In this document: piece after piece, positions 44,211 to 52,385 of the stretch
How the letters are laid out: the number at the start of each line of letters is the position of its first letter
How positions within the stretch are numbered: position 1 is the stretch's first letter
Assembly (NCBI GenBank): GCA_963805405.1
Contig: CAWDUC010000001.1
Span: forward strand, 1-64,000
Reading direction: 5' to 3'
Source of the DNA: JAEUMG01 sp963805405
GTDB lineage: Bacteria > Pseudomonadota > Alphaproteobacteria > Rhizobiales > Aestuariivirgaceae
Length of the DNA: 64,000 bases
The notes under the pieces: generated by a model
The model's input: the letters and a program-made list of their open reading frames with translations, nothing else
Databases searched by the model: none
What the model was told of the DNA's origin: nothing
Position numbers and translations under genes: made by a program

Positions 44211-45413
44211 CTACCCCCAGCTCCAGAAATCATCGCCCTTCTTGGCGTAGGCGCGGGCGAGCACCATCATATGCACTTCCGACGCGCCGTCGACCAGGCG
44301 CGCGCATCGCGCATAGCGATAGATCCACTCGAGAATCGTGTCTTTCGAATAGCCCTTTGCGCCGCAGAGCTGGATCGCCGTGTCGACAGCCTTCTGCAAG
44401 GTATCAGCGACATGCACTTTCGCCATCGCGACTTCGCTTTGCGCCTTGTCCCCCTGATCGAGCTTCCAGGCCGCATTCATCGTCAACAACCGCCCGACCT
44501 GGATGTCCTTTGCAACGGCACCAAGCATGAGTTGCACGCTCTCGCGCTCGGCCAGCGTCGATCCGAATGCCTTGCGATCCTTCACATAGGTTTGCGCGAT
44601 CTCCATCGAGCGTTTGGCAAGACCAAGCCAGCGCATGCAATGCGTGAGGCGCGCCGGACCGAGGCGGATTTGCGTCAGACGCAGTCCATCGCCTTCTTCA
44701 AGAAGACGATGCTCTTCCGGAATCTCAAGTCCGTCGAATTCCAACTCGCAGACGCCGCCATGCTCTTCGGGACCCATGATCCCGATGCGCCGGACGATGC
44801 GCCAGCCCGGATCGTTCTTGTGATAGAGGAAAGCGGTCAGCCCACGGCGAGGGTCGTCGGACGTGCGCGCGACCAGGATGAAGTGGCTGGCGACCGCTGC
44901 TCCCGAGATGAACCATTTCCGCCCGTGCACGACATACTTGCCGCCGCGCTTTTCCGCACGCGTCAGCATCATGCCGCCGGGATCGGACCCTGATCCCGGA
45001 TTTGGTTCGGTCATCACGAAGGACGAGCGCACCTTGCCGTCGATGATCGGCTGCAGCCAACGGTCCTTTTCCGCATCCGTCTTCAGGACTTTGTTGAGCA
45101 CCGACATGTTGCCATCATCGGGTGCCTGGCAATTGATGGCCATGGGCCCGAAGATCGACCGTTGCGCTTCCTCATAGATCGCCGCCCAGCCGACGATCGG
45201 CAGGCCCAGCCCGCCGCGCGCCTTCGGCATTTGCGGCGCCCACAATCCGGCGGCGCGCGCCTTTGCCCGAATGTCGTCGAGCACGTCGAGCTTGATATTC
45301 TCGTACTGGTCATAAATTTCGGGACGGGATTCGAGCGGCAGGATTTCGGCGGCGATGAAATCGCGAACTCTCAGGCGAAGGCGCTCGATATCTGTGGGAA
45401 GCGTAAAGTCCAT
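44211..45413 (-). CDS. Acyl-CoA dehydrogenase family protein
   Basis: About 400 residues from ATG 45413 (MDFTLPTDIERLRLRVRDF), 8 bp after the stop of the SDR gene upstream. FVMTEPNPGSGSDPGGM (FAD/substrate loop), YVVHGRKWFISGA, GERESVQLMLG-type segment AERESVQLMLGAVA and LCGAKGYSKDTILEWIYRYAR are standard. Oxidises acyl-CoA esters using FAD. The group with ARCARLVDGASEVHMMVLAR resembles ACAD10/11-like members; chain-length specificity is unknown. Confidence 0.93.
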   Translation of the reverse strand: MDFTLPTDIERLRLRVRDFIAAEILPLESRPEIYDQYENIKLDVLDDIRAKARAAGLWAPQMPKARGGLGLPIVGWAAIYEEAQRSIFGPMAINCQAPDDGNMSVLNKVLKTDAEKDRWLQPIIDGKVRSSFVMTEPNPGSGSDPGGMMLTRAEKRGGKYVVHGRKWFISGAAVASHFILVARTSDDPRRGLTAFLYHKNDPGWRIVRRIGIMGPEEHGGVCELEFDGLEIPEEHRLLEEGDGLRLTQIRLGPARLTHCMRWLGLAKRSMEIAQTYVKDRKAFGSTLAERESVQLMLGAVAKDIQVGRLLTMNAAWKLDQGDKAQSEVAMAKVHVADTLQKAVDTAIQLCGAKGYSKDTILEWIYRYARCARLVDGASEVHMMVLARAYAKKGDDFWSWG

Positions 45414-45421
45414 GAAAACTC

Positions 45422-46189
45422 TCAGGTGAAGGATGTGAGGTGGCCGCCATCGACGACGACGATGGAGCCGGTCATGAAACGCGACGCCTTGCGTGATGAA
45501 AGGAGCAGCAGCGTACCATCGAGATCGGATGGATCGCCCGCTTTCTTTTGCGGCATGGCGTGAATCTTCTTCTGACCGGCAGGCGATTTGAGGAAGGCAT
45601 CGGTCATCTCGGTGACAATGTATCCTGGCGCAATGGCGTTCACACGAATGTCGCTTCGGGCAAGCTCCAACGCCATCGCCTGCGTCATCTGCGCGACCGC
45701 CGCCTTGCTCACGGCATATGCGGAGTTTGCAAGACTCACGCGAAAGCTCAAAACCGAAGCGATGTTGATAATCGAGCCAGGCTGCTTGGCGGCGATCCAT
45801 CGCCGCGCCGCTTCCTGCGCCATCAACCACACTGCATCGACGTTGATTGCCTGGATGCGGTCCCACTCTTCGGGGCTCGTATCGACGAAGAAGCTTCCCG
45901 TTGCGATGCCGGCATTGTTGATGAGGAGCGTCACCGGGCCGAAGGCACGCTCCGCCGCGTCGAAGGTTTTTGAGAATGTTGCCCGATCCGCGGCATCGAA
46001 TTCGACGGCAGAGGCACTCTCCCCGATCTCTTGCTTGAGCGATTCGAGCCGATCGACGCGCCTTGCGGCGAGCACGACCTTGGCACCATTGGCCGCGAGA
46101 ACCTTGGCAAAACGCGCCCCGAGCCCTGAGGAGGCGCCTGTTATCAAGGCAACTTCTCCAGTTAAATCAAACAGTTGCTTTGCGAGCAT
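45422..46189 (-). CDS. SDR-family oxidoreductase
   Basis: About 255 residues from ATG 46189. LTGEVALITGASSGLGARFAKVLA (cofactor loop), NNAGIAT, Ser in NIASVLSF and Tyr-Lys in SAYAVSKAA are all present; GYIVTEMTDAFL and VVVDGGHLTSF complete a classical SDR. In an operon with the acyl-CoA dehydrogenase, so it may act as a 3-hydroxyacyl-CoA or related dehydrogenase in the same pathway. Confidence 0.93.
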   Translation of the reverse strand: MLAKQLFDLTGEVALITGASSGLGARFAKVLAANGAKVVLAARRVDRLESLKQEIGESASAVEFDAADRATFSKTFDAAERAFGPVTLLINNAGIATGSFFVDTSPEEWDRIQAINVDAVWLMAQEAARRWIAAKQPGSIINIASVLSFRVSLANSAYAVSKAAVAQMTQAMALELARSDIRVNAIAPGYIVTEMTDAFLKSPAGQKKIHAMPQKKAGDPSDLDGTLLLLSSRKASRFMTGSIVVVDGGHLTSFT

Positions 46190-46278
46190 GGCCACCTCTC
46201 CGGCTCCGCAAGGTGGCATGGATTTTAGCCCGGTTCCAGAGTATCTGTGGCCGCATAGTCTGTTTATGCGAGACGATC

Positions 46279-47067
46279 ATGGCTCCCCTTCCCCTGGTCG
46301 GCATGCCCGCCGACACCTACGAGAATAACGGCCTCTATTTTCATTCGCTCGGCGACAAATATGTCCGCGCCGTTTTGGATGTTTCGAAATGCCTGCCCGT
46401 AATGATCCCCGCGCTCGGGGAGGCGCTTGATATCGATGCGGCCCTCGGTCATTTCGACGGCATCCTGATGACGGGTGCGGTCTCGAATGTGCACCCGCCG
46501 CATTACGGCGAAGCGCCGAGCACCGAACACGAGCCCTACGATCATCATCGCGATGCGACGACTTTGCGTCTCATCAAGGCAGCGATCAGTCGCGGCATTC
46601 CGCTCTTCTGCATTTGCCGCGGCTTCCAGGAACTCAATGTCGTCCTTGGCGGCACGCTGGAGACGGAACTTCAGAAAGGTGAGAACCGGCTCGATCACCG
46701 CTCCCGCAAGGACCCCAATCCCGATCTGCGTTACGGCCCTTCGCACAAGATCGCTATTCGCGCCGGCGGAATTCTGGAGCGTATTCTCGGCAAGCGCGAG
46801 ACGACGATCAACTCGATCCATCGCCAGGGCATCAAAAAACTTGCACCGGGTCTTGAGGCCGAGGCGACTGCGCCCGACGGCGTCATCGAAGCCGTATCGG
46901 TGAAGGGTGCGAAGGGCTTCGCCTTCGGTACGCAATGGCACCCGGAATACAAGGCCTGGGAAAATCCGGATTCCGTCAAACTCTTCGAGGCCTATGGCGA
47001 CGCCGTCCGCGCCTATGTGCGCCAGAAATCCGAACCGCATCCGGAACGCACTGTGCGGGTCGCCTGA
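46279..47067 (+). CDS. Gamma-glutamyl-gamma-aminobutyrate hydrolase family protein
   Basis: About 262 residues. Class I glutamine-amidotransferase fold of the PuuD type, which hydrolyses gamma-glutamyl-GABA in polyamine breakdown. FDGILMTGAVSNVHPPHYGE, nucleophile Cys in FCICRGFQELNVVLGG, and His-Glu in GTQWHPEYKA form the catalytic triad. Divergent from the SDR gene. The permease and ligase of a Puu-type pathway are not adjacent, though a glutamine-synthetase-like gene lies at 57,090. Confidence 0.92.
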   Translation: MAPLPLVGMPADTYENNGLYFHSLGDKYVRAVLDVSKCLPVMIPALGEALDIDAALGHFDGILMTGAVSNVHPPHYGEAPSTEHEPYDHHRDATTLRLIKAAISRGIPLFCICRGFQELNVVLGGTLETELQKGENRLDHRSRKDPNPDLRYGPSHKIAIRAGGILERILGKRETTINSIHRQGIKKLAPGLEAEATAPDGVIEAVSVKGAKGFAFGTQWHPEYKAWENPDSVKLFEAYGDAVRAYVRQKSEPHPERTVRVA

Positions 47068-47072
47068 ACCAT

Positions 47073-47101
47073 TTCGTCATCCCGGCGAAAGCCGGGACCC
47101 A
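47073..47101. repeat. Left 29-bp inverted repeat with GAAA hairpin
   Basis: Begins TTCGTCATCCCGGCGAAAGC and ends GGGACCCA. Its exact reverse complement is at 47,489-47,517. It starts 5 bp after the stop codon of the gamma-glutamyl hydrolase gene. Confidence 0.9.
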
Positions 47102-47151
47102 TCGTTAAGCAGAAAGATTGGTCCAGAGTAGTCCGGCCTGTGACGAACTCG

Positions 47152-47460
47152 CTAACTATCTGGTCCACAGGTTTCTGCGAAGATATCCAGCCAATGTTGG
47201 TTGGTTTCTTCGATCAGCCTGATTTTCCATGCGCGTCGCCATTCCTTGATTTGCTTTTCGCGTTTGATTGCCCCATCCATCGTGTCGTGTGTTTCGACCC
47301 ACCCAAGGAGCTTCACGCCATATCGGTTTGTGAATCCGGGAATTTGGCTCTCGCGATGTTGGAGCACCCGGTTACAGAGGTCGCTCGTGACTCCGACATA
47401 AAGCGTTCCGTTGCGCGCACTTGCCAGTATGTACACCGATGGCGATCGTAGCCGATGCAT
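47152..47460 (-). CDS. Small GIY-YIG nuclease-domain protein
   Basis: 102 residues, intact, almost all one GIY-YIG domain of the YhbQ/COG2827 type. GIY equivalent VYILAS, YIG equivalent LYVGVT, catalytic Arg in DLCNRVLQH, metal-binding Glu in AIKREKQIKEW. These nick or cut DNA in homing endonucleases, UvrC and Slx1; the role of the stand-alone short form is unsettled. It is the only gene between the inverted repeats. Confidence 0.92.
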   Translation of the reverse strand: MHRLRSPSVYILASARNGTLYVGVTSDLCNRVLQHRESQIPGFTNRYGVKLLGWVETHDTMDGAIKREKQIKEWRRAWKIRLIEETNQHWLDIFAETCGPDS

Positions 47461-47488
47461 CTATTGCCGCAAACCTCACGCGGAGAGT

Positions 47489-47517
47489 TGGGTCCCGGCT
47501 TTCGCCGGGATGACGAA
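47489..47517. repeat. Right 29-bp inverted repeat with GAAA hairpin
   Basis: Exact reverse complement of 47,073-47,101. It ends 13 bp before the stop of the haloacid dehalogenase gene. Confidence 0.9.
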
Positions 47518-47530
47518 TTAAGGGTCGAAC

Positions 47531-48208
47531 TCAAACCAACGCTGCCAGCTCCGACAACGACTTGACCGTTGCGGCAGGCTTTCCCGGAATGCGGTCATCC
47601 GGAAGTCCCGAGCGATCGATGCGCACGGATTGGAACCCGAACTGCGCCGCCCCTTGAGCGTCCCATGGATTGGCGGAAACGAAACACACCGATGGTGCAT
47701 CGGCGAGACCGAGCTTGTGCTGCGCGTGGCGATAGACGCGCCGGCTCGGTTTGTAGATGCCGACATCTTCGACTGACAAAACCATCTCGATCAATTTATC
47801 GAGCCCGGCAGCTCTCACTGCCGAATCGAGCATTGACGGACTGCCGTTGGAGAGGATGGCGGTACGCTTGCCCTTGGAGCGCAGGGCGTTCAGCGTCTCG
47901 GCGGCATCCGGATAGGCATCGAGCTTGAGATAGAACACCATCAGTTCATCCTTGAGCCCCGGATCCTCGATCCCGCAAGCGGCGAGTGCGTAGTCCAGTG
48001 CGTCACCGGTGACCTTCCAGAAATCGGCATGGACGCCCATCAGGCTGCGGAGCCAGGAATATTCGAGCTGTTTCTGCCGCCAGAGTTTCGATAGATCATC
48101 CGCCTTCGGACCGATTTCAGCAGCAAGCCTCGACACCGGCCCATGCACGTCGAACAGCGTTCCATAGGCGTCGAACACGCACGCCTTGATGCCTTCAAGC
48201 TTCGTCAT
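47531..48208 (-). CDS. Haloacid dehalogenase, type II
   Basis: 225 residues, intact. (S)-2-haloacid dehalogenases displace halide from 2-haloalkanoates. Nucleophile Asp in CVFDAYGTLFDVHG, Arg in YSWLRSLMG, Ser-Asn in ILSNGSPSML, Lys in IYKPSRRVY, and FVSANPWDAQGAAQFGF contain the family's catalytic residues. Divergent from the nitrile hydratase operon 60 bp away. Confidence 0.93.
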   Translation of the reverse strand: MTKLEGIKACVFDAYGTLFDVHGPVSRLAAEIGPKADDLSKLWRQKQLEYSWLRSLMGVHADFWKVTGDALDYALAACGIEDPGLKDELMVFYLKLDAYPDAAETLNALRSKGKRTAILSNGSPSMLDSAVRAAGLDKLIEMVLSVEDVGIYKPSRRVYRHAQHKLGLADAPSVCFVSANPWDAQGAAQFGFQSVRIDRSGLPDDRIPGKPAATVKSLSELAALV

Positions 48209-48268
48209 TAAGCGGGTTCTCCCCAGCCCACGTGCTTGCTATGCTAGCCTTCCCAAGGGAAAACTCAA

Positions 48269-48895
48269 ATGGCGCATGACGGGCACGACCACGATCACCA
48301 CCATGAGCACGGAAGCGAACTCTCGCCGATCGCGCTGCGCGTGAAGGCGCTCGAATCGCTCCTCGTCGAGAAGGGCTATGTCGATCCTGCCGCGATGGAT
48401 GCACTGATCGAGACCTATGAGACGAAGATTGGGCCGCGCAATGGCGCCCGCATCGTGGCCCGCGCCTGGACTGATCTCAGCTTTCGCAAATGGCTGTTCG
48501 AGGATGCAACCGCAGCGATTGGAAGCCTTGGGTATACCGGCCGGCAGGGCGAACACATGGTCGCGCTCGAGAACACGCCCGATACGCACAATATGGTCGT
48601 CTGCACCTTGTGCTCCTGCTACCCATGGCCGGTATTGGGGCTTCCGCCCGTCTGGTACAAATCGCCGCCCTATCGCTCGCGCGCGGTGATCGATCCGCGC
48701 GGCGTGCTGAAGGAGTTCGGTGTCGAACTGCCGGCGACGACACAAGTGAAGGTCTGGGATTCGACCGCCGAAATCCGTTACCTCGTCATCGCGATGCAAC
48801 CCGCCGAAACCAAAGGCTGGAGCGAAGAGAAGCTCGCCGAAATCATCACGCGCGATTCGATGATCGGCACGGGCATCGTGCAAGTGCCGGCATGA
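48269..48895 (+). CDS. nthA: Nitrile hydratase alpha subunit, cobalt type
   Basis: 208 residues. Hydrates nitriles to amides with a metal held by modified cysteines. The metal motif is VCTLCSC (Cys112, Thr113, Cys115, Ser116, Cys117); Thr at the second position marks the cobalt class. YPWPVLGLPPVWYKSPPYRSR follows, as usual. The N-terminus is unusually His-rich (MAHDGHDHDHHHEHG, seven His in 14 residues), a possible metal-binding tail. Its stop overlaps the beta start (ATGA at 48,892). Confidence 0.96.
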   Translation: MAHDGHDHDHHHEHGSELSPIALRVKALESLLVEKGYVDPAAMDALIETYETKIGPRNGARIVARAWTDLSFRKWLFEDATAAIGSLGYTGRQGEHMVALENTPDTHNMVVCTLCSCYPWPVLGLPPVWYKSPPYRSRAVIDPRGVLKEFGVELPATTQVKVWDSTAEIRYLVIAMQPAETKGWSEEKLAEIITRDSMIGTGIVQVPA

Positions 48896-49515
48896 ACGGG
48901 CCGCAGGACCTTGGCGGCATGATGGGCTTCGGGCCGATCGCACCGGAGCCGAACGAGCCAGTATTCCATGAGCAATGGGAACGCCGCGCCTTCGGCATAT
49001 CCCTGGCCATGGGCGCGCTACGGCCGTGGAGCATCGATCAATCGCGTTTCGCGCGCGAAAGCATGCCGCCGGCCGAGTATCTTTCCTCGACTTATTACGA
49101 AATCTGGCTCGCCGGCCTGGACCGCCTGATGCGCGAGCGCGGCATGCTGGAAGGAGAGCCGAAGCCCTTCAAGAAACTGACCAAGGACGAGGTCGCACCC
49201 CGGCTTGCGCGCGGCAGTCCAGTCGATCGCCCGACAAATACATCGGCGCGCTTCAAGCAAGGTGATCGCGTGCGGGCTTTGAACATGCATCCGGAAGGCC
49301 ATACCCGTCTGCCACGCTACGTGCGCGGGCATGTTGGCGAGATCGTTCTCGTCCATGGCACGCATGTCTATCCCGACAGCAATGCCAAAGGACTCGGCGA
49401 AGATCCGCACTGGCTCTATGCGGTATCCTTCACTGCCCGCGAATTATGGGGACATGACACGGCAGATAGCGTGACGCTCGATCTCTGGGAGCCTTATCTG
49501 GAGCCGGCCCAGTGA
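48892..49515 (+). CDS. nthB: Nitrile hydratase beta subunit, copy 1
   Basis: 207 residues. MNGPQDLGGMMGFGPIAPEP and EPVFHEQWERRAF form the N-terminal arm; Arg52 (in DQSRFARESMPP) and the Arg in EGHTRLPRYVRGHVG correspond to the two arginines that contact the modified cysteines of alpha. HGTHVYPDSNA and FTARELWGHDTADSV end the barrel domain. Its stop overlaps the GTG start of a second beta gene (GTGA at 49,512). Confidence 0.95.
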   Translation: MNGPQDLGGMMGFGPIAPEPNEPVFHEQWERRAFGISLAMGALRPWSIDQSRFARESMPPAEYLSSTYYEIWLAGLDRLMRERGMLEGEPKPFKKLTKDEVAPRLARGSPVDRPTNTSARFKQGDRVRALNMHPEGHTRLPRYVRGHVGEIVLVHGTHVYPDSNAKGLGEDPHWLYAVSFTARELWGHDTADSVTLDLWEPYLEPAQ

Positions 49516-50159
49516 ATGGCGCGCATGATCTCGGCGGCGCCATGGGTTTCGGGCCGATTGCGCCCGAAGCAGATGAACCGGTGTTTCACGAAGAGTGGGA
49601 ACGCCGCGTCTTCGCAATGATGGGCGCCGTTACGAGCGACTGGACGATTGATGAGGATCGCTCGGCCTGCGAGGCAATGCACCCGGCAACCTATCTGGGT
49701 ACGAGCTATTACGAGCATTGGCTGCACGGACTCGAGACCCTGCTTGTCGCGCATGGGTTTGTCAGCGCTAACGAGCTCGCGAGCCGCCAACCGGGCATGC
49801 AACGCAAAGACGTCGATGCGCCGATGCGAGCAGAGGAGGTATGGGCACAGGTGACGAGGCCCGGCAGCTATCTGCGTTCGCCCCGAGCTCCTGCCCGTTT
49901 CAAGCCCGGCGATAAAGTCAGGGCACGGAACATCCATCCCGAGACCCACACGCGGCTTCCGCGCTATGTGCGCGATCGTATCGGCGAAATCACGCTGGTT
50001 CATGGCTGCCACGTCTATCCCGACAGCAATGCCCGTGGAGCCGGCGAAGATCCGCGATGGCTCTACGCAGTCACATTCACAAGCCGCGAATTATGGGGGC
50101 ATGCCGCCGCCGACACAGTAACCCTCGATCTCTGGGAGCCCTATCTTGAGCCTGCCTGA
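49512..50159 (+). CDS. Nitrile hydratase beta subunit, copy 2
   Basis: 215 residues, starting at GTG 49512 (read as MNGAHDLGGAMGFGPIAPEA). Full-length paralog of copy 1, with the same arm, barrel and both key arginines (Arg50 in DEDRSACEAMHP; HTRLPRYVRDRIG). The middle is longer and different (RQPGMQRKDVDAPMRAEEVW). Most Co-type operons have one beta gene, so either alternative enzymes or a mixed tetramer is possible. It overlaps the next gene. Confidence 0.94.
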   Translation: MNGAHDLGGAMGFGPIAPEADEPVFHEEWERRVFAMMGAVTSDWTIDEDRSACEAMHPATYLGTSYYEHWLHGLETLLVAHGFVSANELASRQPGMQRKDVDAPMRAEEVWAQVTRPGSYLRSPRAPARFKPGDKVRARNIHPETHTRLPRYVRDRIGEITLVHGCHVYPDSNARGAGEDPRWLYAVTFTSRELWGHAAADTVTLDLWEPYLEPA

Positions 50160-50529
50160 TCTCCCGGCCCTTCTTCGCGACAAGGATGGCCCGGTTTTCC
50201 GCGAGCCCTGGGAGGCCCAGGTCTTCGCCATGGTTGTCTCGCTTCATGAGGGCGGCGCCTTCACCTGGACCGAATGGGCGCAAGCCCTCGGCAGGCAACT
50301 AAAATCCGGGAAAGAGGAAGAATATTACGAATCCTGTTTGAAAACCCTTGAAACTCTGGCTGAGGCAAAATCTATCCTCGGCCGCGAGGAACGCTTGGAC
50401 CGTATTGAGGCGTGGGATCGCGCTGCTCGGGCTACGCCTCACGGCAGCCCGATCGCGCTTAGCCGAGGGTCCCGAAAACCGGGAAAATCTCCAGGAGCCA
50501 GTAAGCCAGGCGCTGGTGGAAGCCGGTAA
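50146..50529 (+). CDS. Nitrile hydratase accessory/activator protein
   Basis: TTG start at 50146, overlapping the end of beta copy 2 by 14 bp. MSLPDLPALLRDKDGPVFREPWEAQVFAMVVSLHEGGAFTWTEWAQALG resembles the beta N-terminal arm, as in small NHase activators that load cobalt and swap with alpha. YYESCLKTLETLAEAKSIL continues the family; the last 40 residues look like read-through and overlap ccdA on the other strand, so an indel near 50,400 may hide the true stop. Confidence 0.85.
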   Translation: MSLPDLPALLRDKDGPVFREPWEAQVFAMVVSLHEGGAFTWTEWAQALGRQLKSGKEEEYYESCLKTLETLAEAKSILGREERLDRIEAWDRAARATPHGSPIALSRGSRKPGKSPGASKPGAGGSR

Positions 50530-51190
50530 GGAAGCCGATACCGGCCAGCACCAGCAAGCCGCCCATGACCTTCTCGACCACCCCCAGATGCTTGGAGAAG
50601 CGGCGCATGAAGCCGAGGAACCGGTCGACGCCGACCGCAGCCAAGAGGAACGGGATGCCGAGCCCCGCCGAATAGAGGGCGAGCAAGATGGCGCCCTTGG
50701 CCGAACTCTCCTCGCTGGCAGCGACCGCGAGAATAGTGGCGAGCACCGGTCCGATGCAGGGCGTCCAGCCGAAGGCGAAGGCAAGTCCCACCGCATAGGC
50801 GCCGAGAAGGCCGGCCGGCCGTGTCTTATGATGGTAGCGGGCCTCGCGGTTGAGAAAACCGAAGGGGAAAAGCCCCAGGAAATGCAGGCCTGTCAGGATG
50901 ATGAAGACGCCGGCGATCTGCGCCAGCAAGGGCAGGTGCTCGCGCAGGATCTGGCCCGCAAAGGAGGCCGTGGCGCCGAGCAGGACGAAGACCGTGCCGA
51001 AACCCAGGACGAAACAAAGCGAGGCAAGAAGCGTGTGACTGGTGGCGGTCTTGCCCTCCTCGACCAGTTCATCGAGCGAGGCGCCGGTGATGAAGACGAG
51101 ATAGGGCGGCACCAAGGGCAAGACACACGGGCTGAGGAAACTCAGGAGCCCCGCCAGGATCACCGCGAAATAGGAAACTTCAATCGCCAA
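50459..51190 (-). CDS. CcdA/DsbD-type membrane thiol-disulfide transporter
   Basis: 243 residues, intact, six membrane segments. Conserved Cys-Pro pairs in LSPCVLPLVPPYL and WTPCIGPVLATIL carry electrons from cytoplasmic thioredoxin to periplasmic proteins, usually for cytochrome c maturation. Convergent with the nitrile hydratase operon, overlapping its 3' end. No other cytochrome maturation genes are near. Confidence 0.93.
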   Translation of the reverse strand: MAIEVSYFAVILAGLLSFLSPCVLPLVPPYLVFITGASLDELVEEGKTATSHTLLASLCFVLGFGTVFVLLGATASFAGQILREHLPLLAQIAGVFIILTGLHFLGLFPFGFLNREARYHHKTRPAGLLGAYAVGLAFAFGWTPCIGPVLATILAVAASEESSAKGAILLALYSAGLGIPFLLAAVGVDRFLGFMRRFSKHLGVVEKVMGGLLVLAGIGFLTGFHQRLAYWLLEIFPVFGTLG

Positions 51191-51290
51191 GCCCAGCTCC
51201 GTGGTTCAGATCGCGAAGGACCATGGCGGGCGGGAATGCACCGCACAACACACGAATGGCCGCAGCTCATCAAACGAATGCGAGCGGGGA

Positions 51291-51329
51291 TTGACAGACA
51301 GGTCAAACTGGGATGTTATAACATAACAT
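51291..51329 (+). promoter_or_regulatory. Sigma70 promoter with overlapping Zur-type operator
   Basis: TTGACA (51,291-51,296), 17-bp spacer, TGTTAT (51,314-51,319). The -10 lies inside a perfect palindrome ATGTTAT-AAC-ATAACAT (51,313-51,329), which matches the alphaproteobacterial Zur box. A ribosome-binding site (CAGGAGAA) and the ATG of the ZnuA-like gene follow 15 bp later. The layout predicts repression when zinc is plentiful. Confidence 0.82.
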
Positions 51330-51344
51330 TTCAGGAGAACCCCG

Positions 51345-52304
51345 ATGCCCCCCATCCATCGCCTTGCCGCCGGAACCATCCTCGCCCTCACGCTAATGGC
51401 GAGTACCGCACTGGCGGCGCCGCGCGTCGTGGCCTCGATCAAGCCGATCCATTCGATCACGGCTTCGGTGATGCAGGGCGTGGGCGAACCGGAATTGCTG
51501 CTCGACGCGGCGGTCTCTGAGCATACCGCCACCCTCAAGCCATCGCAGGTAGAAGCCCTGCAGAACGCCGATCTGATCGTGGTGGTCGGCGACAATCTCG
51601 AGGCCTTCTTCAGGAAAGCGCTTGAAAACCCCGAAATCGCCGGCAAGCGCGCGCTGAAGCTTGCCGAGGCACCAGGCGTCAAGACATTGCCGGTTCGCGA
51701 GGGCGGAGTGTGGGAGCCGCATCATCACGAGGAAGCCGAGGGCGACGGCGATCACGCTGCCGAGGAGGCAGAGGAGCACGAGCATGAAGGCCCCGATCCG
51801 CATGTCTGGATGGACCCCGAAAATGCCAAGGCCATGGCCGCGGCGATAGCGGCGGAACTCTCCATCCAAGACCCGAAAAATGCCGCCGCCTATGCAGCCA
51901 ATGTGAAGACTTTCGATGCCGAGATGGATGATTTGTCCAAGGCGATCGAAGCCGAGATTGCGCCTGTGAGAGACAAGCGCTTCATCGTTTTCCACGATGC
52001 CTACCAGTATTTCGAGAACCGTTTCGGCCTCGCGGCCGCCGGCAGCATCACGCTCAATCCGGAAGCTACTCCCGGTGCCAAACGATTGTCCGAAATCCAT
52101 CATCGCATCGAGGACACCGGGAGCGTGTGTGTCTTCGCCGAACCGCAATTCGAAGCGAAATATGTCCAGACCGTCGTGGAGGGAACCAAGGCGCGCACCG
52201 GCGTGCTCGATGGATTGGGCGCCAAGGCAAAGCCCGGACCGCACGCCTATGAAACGATGATGAAGGCTTTGACCGACGATCTGACGCGGTGCCTCGCGGG
52301 ATGA
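51345..52304 (+). CDS. znuA: Zinc ABC transporter substrate-binding protein, ZnuA-like
   Basis: 319 residues, intact. Signal peptide ending STALAAP. Metal ligands by family position: His in SEHTATLKPSQ, His in GPDPHVWMDPENA, His in FIVFHDAYQYFENRFG. An acidic His-rich loop (PHHHEEAEGDGDHAAEEAEE) precedes the second ligand, typical for zinc capture. NADLIVVVGDNLEAF and ITLNPEATPGAKRLSEIH fit cluster A-I binding proteins. No permease or ATPase of a ZnuABC system follows; instead ZevA/ZevB-type genes do. Confidence 0.95.
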   Translation: MPPIHRLAAGTILALTLMASTALAAPRVVASIKPIHSITASVMQGVGEPELLLDAAVSEHTATLKPSQVEALQNADLIVVVGDNLEAFFRKALENPEIAGKRALKLAEAPGVKTLPVREGGVWEPHHHEEAEGDGDHAAEEAEEHEHEGPDPHVWMDPENAKAMAAAIAAELSIQDPKNAAAYAANVKTFDAEMDDLSKAIEAEIAPVRDKRFIVFHDAYQYFENRFGLAAAGSITLNPEATPGAKRLSEIHHRIEDTGSVCVFAEPQFEAKYVQTVVEGTKARTGVLDGLGAKAKPGPHAYETMMKALTDDLTRCLAG

Positions 52305-52385
52305 CAGGTTCCCGCCCGTAATCCACATTTCTGACGCATTGACCGCGCATCCCCGCTCTTCCGATCCACAAGAGGGCGATGGCGG

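Larger units (their letters stand above)
47073..47517. mobile_element. Candidate mini-element: GIY-YIG gene between 29-bp inverted repeats
   Basis: Perfect inverted copies at 47,073-47,101 and 47,489-47,517 enclose one gene. Each copy contains CCCGGC-GAAA-GCCGGG, a six-base-pair hairpin with a GNRA-type loop. The 445-bp unit fills the space between two convergent genes (stop at 47,067 on the left, stop at 47,531 on the right). No target duplication is visible. Confidence 0.6.

Noticed and set aside
45414..45866. Upstream extension of the acyl-CoA dehydrogenase reading frame
   Set aside because: It runs antisense-frame through the SDR gene and has no conserved sequence; ATG 45413 gives the normal family start.
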